A stretch of DNA of 64,000 nt from Trichobilharzia szidati (GCA_944472155.2 OX235275.1:26030865-26094864), one strand, 5' to 3'; counted from the stretch's first letter, positions 11,205 to 22,998 are shown. The notes: generated by a model from the sequence alone, not told the origin. A program made the numbers and translations.

Positions 11205-11510
11205 CACGAGGTAGACCGTGGAAAGCTAGAAGAGAGCAATACATTGAACCCACAAGGAAGCTCTAGAGGATATGTGCTTCGCGGACGATTTAAGCCTAAC
11301 ACCGAACACGCCAAGTAGACTATCTACAGGCGAGATCCAACAAATTAGAGAAAGAGGTAGTGAGGAAAAGACTTCAAGTGAACACAGAGAAGATTCAGGT
11401 GGTGAAATTAACTAACCATAAAACGCCAATCATCATCAAAGCAGTAAATTCAAAGAAAATCCCCTTTTTCAATTATCAAAGCAGCATAGTAGTTTCAACA
11501 CCAATAATAA
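11205..11510 (+). mobile_element. RTE-type LINE scrap
   Basis: In-frame pieces: LEDMCFADDLSL (11262-11300, the FADD motif), then LQVNTEKIQVVKLTNH (11370-11420), IIIKAV and a relic of GSIVSTT (11480-11500). The order matches the copy at 17488-18125. Both ends are truncated and frames change. Confidence 0.7.
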
Positions 11511-11587
11511 GCCATTTGTTGACTTTGTTACCCTTCAAATGTCCTACTGTCTATCTCTACATCATATGGAATAATGCATCAGGGAGT

Positions 11588-11882
11588 GACCTGGGATTCT
11601 AGTGGGAAGTCGTGACCATTAAGGAACAGCAGATTGAAGGTGAGGCAGTAACTCATCAAAGAAGACATTGCAAAGTGGCCGCGCTATGTCATGAATTGGA
11701 AGAAGTTAGAATTCATGGGCTGGCTATTGGATCGGGTCCCACTGGCTTAATGGACCACAAGCTCGCTAGCCCTGTAACCAGAAGCTCCTGGGTTCGAATC
11801 CTGGCAGTGGGAGCACACTGATGAAGAGTCCCAGACTAGGATGAAACAGCTGGTTCTCTAACTGAGGTCAGTTCATAGTTCA
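11588..11882 (+). repeat. SINE-A, plus strand
   Basis: Body, tRNA-like head (TGGCTTAATGG A-box, GGTTCGAATCC B-box), then ACTGATGAAGAGTCCCAGAC and AGGATGAAACAGC (a hammerhead-like core with A at the position of catalytic C3). The stem I partner after the cleavage triplet is deleted, so the fold is incomplete. Confidence 0.75.
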
Positions 11883-12480
11883 ATGTCTATACATACTGAT
11901 TATACAAAATTTAACATTTTATTTCGAAACCTACAGCCAAGTACAGGTTGCTTAGCTATTGCCTAATAAATAATATTGATAACTTGAGGTGTGAAAAATT
12001 TATTTTCAATAATTTCGTGACTAACTTTAGCAAATATAGCCAAAGTGTTTTCCCATCACTGAAATTAGAATATTTCGTTCTATCTACAAAACGTAATGAG
12101 TTACTGAATTTTATAATCAATGAATGAATATATGGAGTTTCTGTAGTCTTATGGTATTCAACCTTCATTTAGAATCAATAACTTTTAGTTTGGTTGCAAA
12201 CTGGGATTGTTTAGAGAAACTATGAAAATCGAAGAGTACTAGGCAGTTGTTCAGCTCAAGTTTGGGACTTATCAAGAGTTCATATACATGAACTCAAGGA
12301 GGTAAAAATCAAGATCCCCATATCACGAGATAAATGGCTGCTGCATATAGGTGTCGAATAAGCACAAGCTAGAAATGATAAGCAGTCGGATTCTAGCAGA
12401 TGAATAGTCAGTGGGTTCGATGAATGAAGCCACATGCTACTGAATGGTTGACATGAGAAGTTGGACATTATTTAAATAAG
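11883..12480. other. Unassigned spacer
   Basis: No supported gene; AT-rich. Confidence 0.4.
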
Positions 12481-13722
12481 CTTCCCGTGAAACAAACCAA
12501 GTCCTGGGCTGTTAACTGGTTGCATTCTTATTTTTCTAAACGAATGCGGTATACAGCATATGAAGTCGAATCTTCCTCTGCCTTTTTTTACTGAAGTTTG
12601 TGTCCCTCTAGGTGCTGTTCTCTCTCCTGTTCTCATTCTCTCTTTTCTTTCTACTTACATGACTTGCCTTTTTAGGATTAAGTCAACCTCGACAAATACA
12701 CTGGTGCTTTGACTGTCCCGTTACCAGTTACGTTCCAATCTGGCTGTTCCAAACTTAATAGCCTTTTATCGGACGTCAGCCGGGGGTTTAAACTAAATGG
12801 TCTTACCTCGAATCTCCCTAAATGTCAGACTATTAACTTCATCGGCTCGTTCCTATGGTGTTTGTAGCGTATAGGGTCATGAAATAGAAGCTGAGTCAGA
12901 CATAAAATACTTTGAAATACTTCTACCCTCTGACCCTTCTTGATCACCTCATATTTGTCAATGTCTAAGAAAATCTTCCATCTGACCTAATACAACAAGA
13001 GGGGTGAGATAATTAGGAATAGCCCAACCGCCACTTTTGCTTGTTAACTCTTGCATCTTATCTGTTGTACTTGACTGTTCTCCCTAAGTCTTTCCCGGGT
13101 TTGATCAAGTAGGGCTATGTCATATTGCGAAGCGTGTTAAACGTTGTCACTAAAGCAAGTGGTGCCCCACTTACTCAGCTCGTTATTACTCTAGTCAACA
13201 AACACCTGAACTCATATGAGAAACGGTATAAATCCATATTGTCTGACTCTCAACACCCTCTCTTTTTACAACTCTCCACGCCTTGCATCTCACTAGGTAG
13301 GATGAGAAGTCATTATAAAAGATTTTATGCTTGCACAATAGAGTACAGAAATTCAGTGATACCCTACTTGGCCTACAATCTATGTGACAGGGTATGCAAT
13401 TAGCGTGAACCCCGTAACCTAATATGTAACTAGCAAAACATTTGGCCTTTTTACCTTATGCTGTTTGTAATTTATGGTAATACACTGTGAATTATCTTAT
13501 AATTTTTGGTATTAACACTATTATAACCATTTTACAATTTTCGTACATATTTTACTGCATTGTCACTGCCAATATCATTTCTAGTTACGTATACCCTGTA
13601 GTATTATTTTTGAATTTTGTTTTGCTGTTATTAAGTAAATCAGATGCAATATTGTGCAAAGTACTGAGAATTCCACACTGTATCATCAGTACTGTTTTGG
13701 AATAGAGTGAATTATTATTAAG
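12481..13722 (+). mobile_element. CR1/Jockey-like LINE, 3' part
   Basis: Frame pieces include FTEVCVPLGAVLSPVLILSF (12585-12650, the QG-type motif before the catalytic stretch of CR1/Jockey reverse transcriptases), LNGL and ISLNVRLLTS relics near 12790-12840, and a C-terminal piece of 92 codons (13125-13403) that matches the copy at 45628-46345 (RHL-S, ILSD-QHPL, RRLYTRT-like, PYLARILCG-like). The 3' flank to 13722 also matches that copy in inverted sense. Stops and frameshifts show it is dead. Likely the SR1/Perere type, but the subfamily cannot be fixed. Confidence 0.75.
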
Positions 13723-15102
13723 TCAGCCAGCAGGGCTTCCTTGACAGGTCGAAATAACTCAAACATCAATCAATCACCTACGTAGTTAGCCAGAATTCAG
13801 GTGTTCGACTTACTGACCTGAGTCAAACCGAGTAGACTGTTGATGAGTCACCCTCTCAAAATAGTGAAACGCCCATTTGTGTTTAGACCACTGCGGTCTG
13901 GTTAGTGAGAGCTACTGGTTGATATGAGCGGAATGACACTACTCACATCAATCAATCAGTAGTATACGGCGTCATGCATGTTTGCTTGATTATACATTGT
14001 AATGTAAACAGTCTCGGTAACCATGGTGAACTGTATGACATCTCATCAAGAACTAATTTTTAAAAAAACTGCTGATTTGAGTGAACGGGTTAATCTCGTA
14101 ACCTGAATTCACTTGTTTCAGTCATTGGTGAGGCCGCATGGTTGAAGAATCCGTCATTGTGACGAAGCAGCTAAACACTACTCCATAATTTCTACTAATT
14201 TCCTAAGTGATTTCAGTTTTCTTTGTGTAAAATGAAATCACTGAATTCTCTGAGAACCAATAATTAATTTTCAGTCAGTTAATTTTCTTCTCCAGTGTGA
14301 ATCAGGGTAATTCTCAAATTAAACTGTCAATTACTCGTCAAGGTCAAATTCTATTCTTAATGCAGGCGTATTTGTCATTTTTGTATGTGAATGAGTATAC
14401 TCAGGTTAACTGTTACACTGAGAAATTATCAGGAAAAATAACTTATTTCTCTGGTTTCTGAGTTTGTGGGATATGAACAGACAAAACACAAATCAGCTGA
14501 AGTAGATGATTTCCCTTTAATAAATTTGGACCAACCTCGTTCCGGCATTTGGTCTCAGTGAACTGTTTCCTCAATATTAACACTTCGCAGGAACGTTTCA
14601 ACCTAATTAGAACTAGCCAGATGAATGTGCCTGTTCTCCTTTGAGTAATAGTGTTCTAAGTAGGCTTTTAAGTACTGCTTCCATGTTCCAAACAATGGTC
14701 TCTGAGTTAGAGTCTTAGTGGGAATACAAGTACATTCAGTGGTCAAGTCGGAGATAGCATCACAGTAGCATCTGAGATTTCATTTCCAGCTACCATCAAG
14801 CAACCGTCTTAATAAGATGATCACTATATTGATCACTGAGACATTCTAGAACCAGTAGGCTTCTCACCAGATTATCTGTGTAGTTACCTATTGTATCAGA
14901 ATTGTAGTAGTGAGTTAAATAACTAGAGCACTTAACTGGTATTAGAAAGTTCAGCCGTAGGAATATGAAAGTTAAGAACAAGCTGTTTCGCGGATTTCCA
15001 CAGATTCTTCAACAGTTTACGAATTCAGTCTATGACAAAATAAAGAATGTATCACTAAGTAGATAGAGTTTCTAGCAGAAGTCACTGTCAGTGCAAGTAA
15101 CT
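13723..15102. other. Mostly unassigned spacer with one hammerhead-like motif
   Basis: No gene. At 13838-13874 the plus strand reads GTTGATGAGTCACC, then CTCAAAATAGTGAAACGCC: a loose hammerhead-like match (TTGATGA, a CAC/GTG stem, GAAAC changed in context), without a clear cleavage triplet. The repeated word ATCAATCAATCA occurs at about 13769 and 13950. Confidence 0.35.
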
Positions 15103-15305
15103 GGTATGATTACTATTATTCCCTTGGGTTCCCAGGGGAACAAAAGGCTTGAACAACACTTCTCCAATTTCTTCTATATTCTGTTGCCCTCTTCATCTGG
15201 GTCTATGATTGACAATAGTATCTCATCTCCTACGCCTCGCGCGATCTCCTCCATGTCACCCTGGGACGACCCAATCGACGGCTGGTCGACATGTATATTA
15301 TATAA
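15103..15305 (-). mobile_element. RTE-type LINE 3' terminus
   Basis: Starts with ATTATTCCCTTGGGTTCCCA, the inverted form of the RTE 3' end, and continues through the conserved terminal 200 bp (CCTCCATGTCACCCTGGGACG and the following VGRP-type coding relic). Confidence 0.75.
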
Positions 15306-15428
15306 ACTGAAAATTTCAATTGCAACAGAAATCGAAACAGTCTAGTAACCTGTATGAAGTCAGTTAACATCCTACCTAGAACACACACAATACGACAATT
15401 CAATTTATCTGGCCTCAGACAAATCTCA

Positions 15429-15665
15429 TTTAGAGAACCATCAAAAAACTAGTGAATACTGGACAGCTGTTTTTTCCAATTTAGTGACTCTTCAACGGCG
15501 TGTGCCAATCAAGCCAGCATGGATGGAACCCAGGATCTAAAGGCTAAAACGAGAGCTTGCTGACCATTCCAACACTGTGATGGAATCCTGTGGCTCCATC
15601 AGACTGAAATAAATAAAACGAACGTCAACCAATGTCATGGGCCAATATTCGTCCACACACCGAAC
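15429..15665 (-). repeat. SINE-A, degenerate
   Basis: Recognisable 3' tail, TTGAAGAGTC core relic, GGACAGCTGT and part of the head, with an internal replacement between the head and the body. Confidence 0.5.
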
Positions 15666-15989
15666 ATCAAGGTCCGACTACTGACCACTTCTCACATCGT
15701 GTTTACCTTCACACTTTTGAAACTTTATTCTTATTGTTCTTCATTTATCACAGGAGTATAGTAGAGCTCATTGGATGTGTGGACGAGGTACTGAATCTAC
15801 CTATCCTATTGTGCGCATTCTCATCTGAATAGATCGAAATCAGTTTCCCTTCATCCGTCCATACTGTTGAACAATAATGTTTCGGTAGGTGTAATGCTAT
15901 AGACAAGTTTTGTCAATTTCATTGATTTCCTTGGACTACTGATTCTCAGATTTCTTCAAGGATTTATTCTCAAATATTCGATTTATTTA
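15666..15989. other. Unassigned spacer
   Basis: No supported gene; a 66-codon frame at 15632-15832 starts in the SINE-A body and is not convincing. Confidence 0.35.
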
Positions 15990-16540
15990 TTTAATTATTT
16001 AATTTTGAGACAAAGGTTGAATTCCATCATCCGTAGAACCTACTATGCAGCCCAGCTTGTATTTGTCGAAAAAGCCAAAAATATGCTTCACTGGAAACCT
16101 CAAAAGTGCACAAGTGATTATATCACATCCCATACGATTTACCAATTTTCGTGTGTGTGTGGGCATACATACATAGGGAGGAGTAATCGCGCGTTGCACG
16201 TGAGGGTGGAAGAGCATATCCCAAAGTGGTTAGGGAAACAGATGAATTGCGACAAGCCCATAGATGCAGGTGCCAGACTACCAACTTCGTCTATAGCTAA
16301 ACATCTAATCGAGATGAATCATAAGGTTGATGTTAACTCAGCCTTTAAGATCATCTATAAAAACGGTCAAGGACGTTTATTGAAATACGCTGAGGCTATA
16401 GCCATTCATAAACTTAACCCCCCTTGTGTATTCAAAAACAGTTTGTTATTACTCTTAACCTACCTTGGTAATCCTTATTTGATTGGATTACCAAACGTTT
16501 GTGTTAATTATTCTTAATTCTTTTTTTGTCACCTTGTTTA
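15990..16540 (+). mobile_element. Penelope-like element, endonuclease domain remnant
   Basis: An open frame of 170 codons at 16005-16517 encodes the RT-endonuclease linker (RRTYYAAQLVFVEKAKNML) and a GIY-YIG domain: IYQFSCVCGHTYIGRSNRAL with the C-x-C pair, YIG and R, then VRVEEHIPKWL, HLIEMNH, AFKIIYKNG and AEAIAIHKLNPP near the end. The reverse transcriptase is missing (5' truncation), and the last 25 residues run past the expected end. The domain looks intact although nothing shows it is expressed. Same general family as 23926-24312 and 26081-26797. Confidence 0.8.
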
Positions 16541-16784
16541 ATTTAACTTTTCCATATATATTGACTTGACAAGTAAATGTGTGATCAGATTGTTCGAAAT
16601 GTGTAGCGCTAATACATCACATTTTTCAGATAATCTCCGTCTTCTAATAATGCTATCAAAATTTATAAAAGGGACTAACTGTTTTAAACATCTTTTTTAA
16701 AATCGCTCATATTTCCTATTGAATGAAAGAGTGAAGAAACCTAAAGTTTCGCCATTTAGTGTTGCCTAACCAAAGTAATATTGA

Positions 16785-17045
16785 TCCGGAATTGTGAACA
16801 CTTCCCATCTTGGTTTGACAAAGGCTCGAATAAAGCTATACTCAGATCAATACTACCTCATTTCCTCGGTACTGGACATCAAGTTGACTCTAACAAAGCT
16901 TTTAAAGTTATTTATCGTATACCACCAAACCTCTCACACGCTCTACAAGTACAACATTTACACATACAGCAGAGGCAATCAGAATTCATCTGAACAAACC
17001 AAATCTATGTGTGGGTTCAAGAGAAATTTGTACAGCCCCTTTCTT
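16785..17045 (+). mobile_element. Penelope-like element, endonuclease C-terminal scrap
   Basis: Pieces in shifting frames: CEHFPSWFDKGSNKAILRS, FLGTGHQVDSNKAFKVIYRI, then an AEAIRIHLNKPNLCV-type ending. This is the half of the GIY-YIG domain after the R-x-x-EH motif. The N-terminal half is gone. Confidence 0.7.
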
Positions 17046-17380
17046 TGCTCCATGGTGAACTACATAATATGTATTAAATTCTTAAAATAGACTTTTCTCT
17101 TCCCCTTGTAACTATCTTTTGACTTGGTTATTTTTCACAATTCTAGCTAATTCTATCAACTTGTCTGTGTTCTACTCAATTCTTCTGAGGCATTCTATTC
17201 TTCTTAGACGTCATCATTACTATTTGTACAAATTTCTTGATTATGTGATAACTTGTTGCTTACACCTAAGAATCAACTTATCTTGAATTCCGTAATTGTG
17301 TTCCATCCCTCCACTGCAACTTAGATATCTTGTTACTAACATCTATTAGTTAATTTTTAAGATATTTGTGCGTTGAAGTT
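17046..17380. other. Unassigned spacer
   Basis: AT-rich sequence following the PLE scrap, possibly its 3' flank; no gene recognised. Confidence 0.35.
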
Positions 17381-17487
17381 TCTGTAGCAATTCGGTTAAG
17401 TTTTGGGGGTGGAGTTGCTAGCACCACGCCCCAACCCTCCCTCTTTATCCGGGCTTGGGACTGGCTAGAAAACTAGTGAGCTAGTAA
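17381..17487. repeat. GC-richer module shared with 57.1 kb
   Basis: GTTTCTGTAGCA, GGAGTTGCTAGC, CCCCAACCCTCC and TATCCGGGCTTGGGAC in that order. The same order, more decayed, occurs at 57125-57225 directly beside a SINE-B head. Here it abuts a 5'-truncated RTE. It may be part of a LINE 5' or 3' region; I cannot assign it. Confidence 0.45.
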
Positions 17488-18125
17488 TCTAAGCGAGGTT
17501 ATGTTTGATGTCACACAAAATCGAAGACTTACAAGCGAAAACTGACAAACTGGTCGAAGAAGCAGCAAAGACAGGACTCCAGGTGAACATAGACAAGACG
17601 GAGGTTATGAAAATAACCAACCAACAACAACAACAGCAGCAACTTCTAGAGCCAATCACCATCAACGGGAGGGATTTGAAAGAGGTTACTTCATTCACTT
17701 ATCTAGCGAGCATTGTCTCAACTACAGGAGGAACGGACGAGGATGTCAAATCGAGAATCGGGAAGGCGAGAAACACATTCATCAACCTGAAACCAATCAG
17801 GAAATCTCCGTCATTCAGCATCAACAACGAAATTCGGATTTTCAATACAAACGTCAAGTCAGTCAGTTCTTCTATATGGATCAGAAACTTGGCGGGTCAC
17901 AAAGAATATTTCCAACAGGTTGCAGACCTCGAGTGGAACCCGAAGGGGAGGTGGCGAGTTGGACGTCCAAGGGTGACATGGAGGTGATCGTGTGATGAGG
18001 AACTGAAACAGTATTGATTAACATGGATGCAAGTGAAAAGTACAGCAGAAGACAGAAGCAAGTGGAGACGTGCAGTTGAATCCCTATGTTCCACTAGGAA
18101 CCCAAGGGAACAATAATAATAATAG
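17488..18125 (+). mobile_element. RTE-type LINE, 5'-truncated
   Basis: Begins at the FADD-distal part of the reverse transcriptase: LMSHKIEDLQAKTDKLVEEA, then QVNIDKTEVMKITNQ with a CAA-rich run, TINGRDLKEVTSF, SIVSTTGGTDEDVKSRIGKA, then FNTNVKSVSSSIWIRNLAG. An open frame spans 17505-17987. A deletion removes the part between the HKEYFQQ and EWNPKGRW stretches. The 3' end is CACTAGGAACCCAAGGGAAC followed by AATAATAATAATA. No RT catalytic core remains. Confidence 0.88.
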
Positions 18126-18849
18126 GTAATTGTTTTGATGCCCTTTAACCTCTTAATTTCATCCCGCCAGTATACGCAAACTGATTAACTTAAATAACCA
18201 CTTGATTGGTAGAAAATGTTGTGAACAACTGTATATTATTGTAGAGCCAACCTTTGATGAGGATCTAGTTCAAAAGTAATGTATATTCCTCCGCTCAATC
18301 TGTTGTTTTTTTTCTAAATGCACAAACAGTAATTTGGAAATTACTGATCCAGAATTGACAAAACCTTAACTTCTACACTGTATCTTAACTATATTTCTTC
18401 CACTTGAGGTAATTCTGCATTTTCAAATGAATGAATTAACATAGATAGATGATTATTAGGTCTGACAAGTGTTTAAATCATCTAAAGTACCAAAGTGCGC
18501 CTATGTTTAGAGAATTATTTTCAGAACTTATCACCTGTGAACAGCCTCGTTTACGGATAGAGTACAGGTAAGGCAGCCACTAGACTGACACTCAATAATC
18601 TGTCTTGCTGTGAGTACTGTGGACGAGTACAATATTAGAACAAAATACTTCTGTTCAATGCTCTGCGGGTTTCACCGCTACTCTAACTGATATAGATTCA
18701 TGAAGGCGTCAATAATGAAATTATTGAAAACCTCTACAGAAATCTAAAATCTAAATTGATGTATTGATTATACTGATTGAAACTCAGGGACCAAAAGTTG
18801 TTTTAATTTCAATATCGATAAAATTCTATGTAGTGCATAATTTATCTGC
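18126..18849. other. Unassigned spacer
   Basis: No supported gene or repeat partner found. Confidence 0.4.
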
Positions 18850-19600
18850 ATTCATATGAATCAATCAGACATTTCAATATTTCATGAATAATCCCCATTC
18901 AGGCATTATACGAAAACAAAACACGTAGTTCAGCGAAGAGTCTCTTTCCGACGGCGAAATCATTTTCTTAGCTATACAGTCGCAATTTTATATATGAGTT
19001 GTTTTGTATGCATCTGTACTTTAAGTTTGTCAAGCAAAAATGCAATTGGTTATGGTTATTTTAACTAAACGGGTGAAAATGAGTAAGTTTTGGGTGGAGT
19101 TACGTAATACAAAAACGGTCAAGATAATTGAGTGTTAATGAAACTAGGAAAGTAGCAAAAGTGATGAGTTGTCACAAACAGTTGTTGAAAGGGAGTTACT
19201 CAATAATATGAATAGTTTGATGATTATGTTGTACTCAGGATACACACAGGAACAAAGTGGAGAATACGAAATTACGTAAGAGTTCTAGATGAATATCCAA
19301 GAATCATAAGCAATTAAAGGAACAGGTAAACAAACAATATTAAGTCATCAAAAATCAATAAAGTTGTTACCATGATAATAGAAGAGGTTGAGTGATTACT
19401 TATCTTTTGTATGCACAGCTCAGGTTTTTCTATTCGAATGGCCAGAGCTTCAGAGATACAAAGAAGACGAAACCCTATTACCTTTGATAGGTTATTCTTC
19501 ACTCTGTAGATTACTTTAAAGCAAGAAACGTGTGTTAAGATGGAATGATCAGGGTAAACCGGGCGTTCAGTTTCAATATATTCACAGAACTGTTCCAACA
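18850..19600 (-). mobile_element. Penelope-like element 3' part (PLE-D), endonuclease relic and terminal repeat
   Basis: Minus-strand frame 19314-19598 reads SCFKVIYRVKNNLSKVIGFRLLCISEALAIRIEKPELCIQK, the C-terminal half of the GIY-YIG domain (shown here in part: KVIYRVKNNLSK, SEALAIRIEKPELCIQK). The following 3' flank to 18850 is the inverted counterpart of 30540-31020, including the AGCGAAGAGTCTCTTT block at 18932-18950. Confidence 0.75.
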
Positions 19601-19623
19601 GAGTAGAATAGTATATAAACTTA

Positions 19624-19727
19624 TCTACTTCTCTCTATAATTAAGTGAGGAAAGACTAAATTGCAACTATCAAACGACATCATCATTTCACTTCAAACTG
19701 TTATAAGTGACTGCAGACTACCTGAAT
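19624..19727. repeat. Direct repeat, left copy, flanking a PLE plus SINE-A block
   Basis: About 104 bp matching 21395-21495 at roughly 90% by eye (core ATCAAACGACATCATCATTT). The two copies bracket a PLE (19740-21045) and a SINE-A (21082-21360). Confidence 0.65.
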
Positions 19728-19739
19728 CAATCTATCCAG

Positions 19740-21045
19740 AAAGTGTAAACAAAAAATCCATCCGTCAGAAACGTACATGGAATCGGCAACTAACTAATTT
19801 TAATGGTTTGCTACCTTATCTCCAGTAAAAGGAACCTAATTAATTCGGTATCTTTCAGGATGAGAAACATTTGTAGTTCTGATTGAGTTGACTCAGAACT
19901 TGACTTCTTAAAAGCCAGGCTCGTAGAGAACAGTTGCTCTAACTGATGTATTGACAGAAATACAAAAGATAAGTCGTTCAAACTAAACACCTACACAGTT
20001 GCAAAGAGAACCTTATTCATGAACTTGGAATTCAAAGGTGATCAAGCTTCAGATATCTCAAAATCGTCTCTCTAAATCAGTCAGTAAGACGTTCCTTGTA
20101 GCAAAATTACAAATGATGTTCTCCAGCCGCAAGTTGTTCTCTACCTCTGTAAAAGATAAGCTCCCCCGTCTGGCCGTCTGCTCTTCTGGAGGAAGGTACA
20201 TTGGCCGTAGGCAGGGGACACTTTCTACACGGATACGAGAGCATATTCCAGCAGCATGGTTTTACAAGGGAGAAAGGAAGTGTGTGCAAAGGTCTAATCC
20301 AGAACACCTGATCGACTCTCACCATTCTCCAAACCCTCACCGTGATTTTAAGATCATCCATCGAATCCATGCTAACTTACCGCGTTTTCTTCGTTATAGA
20401 CTTCTAAAGACACCTGAGGCGCAGTCTATAACTTGACCATTCGTGGATTTAAGTTTGACCTTTGTGTACAAAAGAAGTATGTACAATTCCCACTTCTGCC
20501 TTGGCCGCAAAGGGATAGACAATTCTTCATTGATGTATTTTGTTTATTTAGTTAAACTATGTACCTTTCCCTCATAACTGCAACTTTTATTATCATTAAT
20601 ATTCTCACTCTGAATTTTTTCCATTTGTCCCACTTGTCATTCTAAATCCAAAATTTCACTTTTATAATATTGAATTCTATCTTATCAAATTTCACGCCAT
20701 GTTATGTAACACTTTATATTAGTCTACTTATCATATAATTATACACCACTTTCCACCATCTATATACCTTATGTATTATTCTATGTGTGACATTGATTGT
20801 TTTGCCACTTAACACTTGATATTTAACTATGATTATAACCACAAATATTTTAATTGCGTTTCATACTACTGTTATTACTTCATGTATTTACACCTTTGAT
20901 TCGATTCCCTCACCCGATATAATTTCTTATGAAAAACCCATATATAAATAAGATTGTACAGCTTGATAATAAATTCGTTGTTGAAAAGAATCTCTTCGTT
21001 GAATACTGTTTTCCTATATTTAGCACAATATTATTATTAAATTTT
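19740..21045 (+). mobile_element. Penelope-like element (PLE-D), frameshifted
   Basis: A relic of the region after the RT catalytic core (SVNKKSIRQKRTWNRQLTNF, 19745-19800) precedes a frame at 20038-20436 with KTFLVAKLQMMFSSRKLF, GGRYIGRRQGTLSTRIREHIPAAWF, DFKIIHRIHANLPRF and RLLKTPEAQSI. This is the GIY-YIG domain; the Zn-type cysteines before YIG are lost (a short deletion). A frameshift follows at about 20436 (FDLCVQKKY continues in another frame). The 3' flank to about 21045 ends in GTTGAAAAGAATCTCTTCG, the PLE-D terminal repeat block. Confidence 0.78.
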
Positions 21046-21081
21046 CAAGTATTGGTTTTGTAGGCATTTTCTTTGATTGGT

Positions 21082-21360
21082 TGGAGGTGAGGTAGTAACT
21101 CATTGAAGAAAACATTGCGAAGTGGCCGGGCTATGTCATGAATTGGCAGAAGTCAGAATTCATGGGCTGGTCATTGTATAGGGCGGGTCCCAGTGGCTTA
21201 GTGGTCTACCAGCTAGCTCACCATGTAACCAGAATATGTCCTAGGTTCGAACCCTGGCGGTGGGTGCATACTGTCGAAACAACTCTCCAGTACTCCTTGG
21301 TTGGTTTTCTGATGGTTCTCTAACTGACGTCAGCTCATGATGAAACCTCCCAACCAATCA
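21082..21360 (+). repeat. SINE-A, plus strand, core partly deleted
   Basis: Complete tRNA-like head (TGGCTTAGTGG, GGTTCGAACCC) and tail, but the hammerhead-like core is collapsed to CTGTCGAAACAAC, so stem II is gone. Preceded by a scrap of inverted unit junction (TAGGCATTTTCTTTGATTGG). Confidence 0.75.
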
Positions 21361-21394
21361 ATTGTTAAATTATTGAAAAAATGAGAAGACCCTA

Positions 21395-21495
21395 TCTACT
21401 TCTTTCTAATTAAGTAAGAAAGACCAAATTGCTACTATCAAACGACATCATCATTTCACTTCAAACTGTTATCACTGACTGCAGACTAACTGAAT
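21395..21495. repeat. Direct repeat, right copy
   Basis: Partner of 19624-19727; see that entry. Confidence 0.65.
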
Positions 21496-22009
21496 TTACA
21501 GTCCTACTGTAAGCTTAAATGCACATAATCTACTTCATTGATGGAATAATAACAATAAGAAGAAGAATAAGGCAGAAAATTTTATAAATCAGCCTGTGCA
21601 AAATGTATAAACAACATGGTTTATGCAGTCCATGTCATCAACAATTTATGCTTTGCCTTTCCTTTTATAAACAAACAGATTGAGTGTATTTTGTTTTTCT
21701 CTTATCGTGTAAATCACGGTATATTTTCCCACTTTGTTAATCCTTTCAAAAGTGACATGAGTGAAGTTCACACTTTGAATCTGATAGCCCTAGGCTGGAT
21801 GTTGGATTCGAGTCCCAAGAGTGAGGCGAGGATAACACCATCACTAACGAACGAATAATATCATATCAGCCATCATGTTACATTCAACCATCCGTACAAA
21901 TGGATTTGCCTGTCATAAAGAGACTGGGAATTTTAATAACAGGAAATCAGTTAGACCACAAATTCAAAATAAGTTTAACATCTACTATCCAATTGAGGTT
22001 TCTTAAATT
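21496..22009. other. Unassigned spacer
   Basis: No supported gene. An 80-codon frame at 21616-21858 has no recognisable feature. Confidence 0.35.
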
Positions 22010-22245
22010 TTTCTGCTTTCTTTAGATGTGTCTTCCATTTTCTCAACCCTAACTGGGTGTTCAATCTTGTTATTTCTGTTGGTAATCAGTTTACAATAAA
22101 ATTCAATCTAGACGGGCTTTAATTACGTCTAACAACCAATCTCAGGGGAATAAAGGAGTATACGTTTTCGACTTACGTTTTAGTCATAATTCTATAATGC
22201 GTCTGAAATTTGTTTACGGAAGTTGAAAGTGAATTAGACATCAAA
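22010..22245. repeat. Dispersed repeat R2, copy 2
   Basis: Matches 9560-9830 through GGTAATCAGTTTACAAT and the ATAATGCGTCTGAAATTTGT block. Confidence 0.6.
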
Positions 22246-22429
22246 TCGTTTTAAATTAATTACTCAACTAATCAAATACTTCTAGTTCTAATAATCAGCC
22301 TCACAGACTCTGTTTATTGCATAATATCTGAGACTAGTTACGACTTCATCTCTGTGTATATGCAATATTATCACCGATTGCAAAAAAGCTGTGATCTTGC
22401 AAATTTAAAGACTTCAGATTAGAGATGCG

Positions 22430-22640
22430 AGTTGGTTGAGCAGTCAACCACACATATTGAATGCACTGGCCTATGAAATCTAATTTACGACGATTCGCAA
22501 TAATGAATGCCACATCTAGCTAGTTTCTTTGGCAAGTGATTTACCTCATACCTACTATTTAGTAATTTACTGGTCGCGACATCTCATTATAATGGCTGAA
22601 GGTCTCCCCCACTGTGAGTCACTAATGAGCAATAAAACAG
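22430..22640 (-). repeat. SINE-A body relic
   Basis: Only the 5' body is recognisable (TGGCCTATGAAATCTAATTT, ACTGGTCGCGAC, GTGAGTCACTAATGAGC). The tRNA-like head and core are absent. Confidence 0.45.
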
Positions 22641-22867
22641 TCTGTTCTTACAGACAGTGATTCATAATTCGGTGTCTAAACGACAGTTATAAGCATCTCA
22701 ACGTTTCCCGTAAACGTCTCTTAGCAACATTGTTCCGCATGAAAGAAGATTCAGTTTTCTAATAAGCGTTTCTGTCATTTTTGAAGTAAACTAATGCTAT
22801 AAGAATGCTACCAGAAGTGAAACAGTTACTCAATAGAAGACTAAAATAAATAATTCTTTTAAAGAAG

Positions 22868-22998
22868 CGAGAAAAGGAGAGCCGTTTCGCCCTAGTCTGG
22901 GACTCTTCATCAGTACTCAGCCACCAGGGTTCGAACTCAAGGCCTTCCGGCTACGAGACTAACCACTGAAACTGTATTCTAACCTCTGCTAATTGGTC
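22868..22998 (-). repeat. SINE-A, minus half of a head-to-head pair
   Basis: Contains TACTGATGAAGAGTCCCAGA on the minus strand, CTAGGGCGAAACGGC, B-box GGTTCGAA-type sequence, then stops in the body at about 22998. Confidence 0.7.

Noticed and set aside
11700..11820. tRNA-like box A and box B in SINE-A
   Set aside because: Not called as tRNA genes: no acceptor stem or full cloverleaf, and the modules are embedded in a dispersed repeat.
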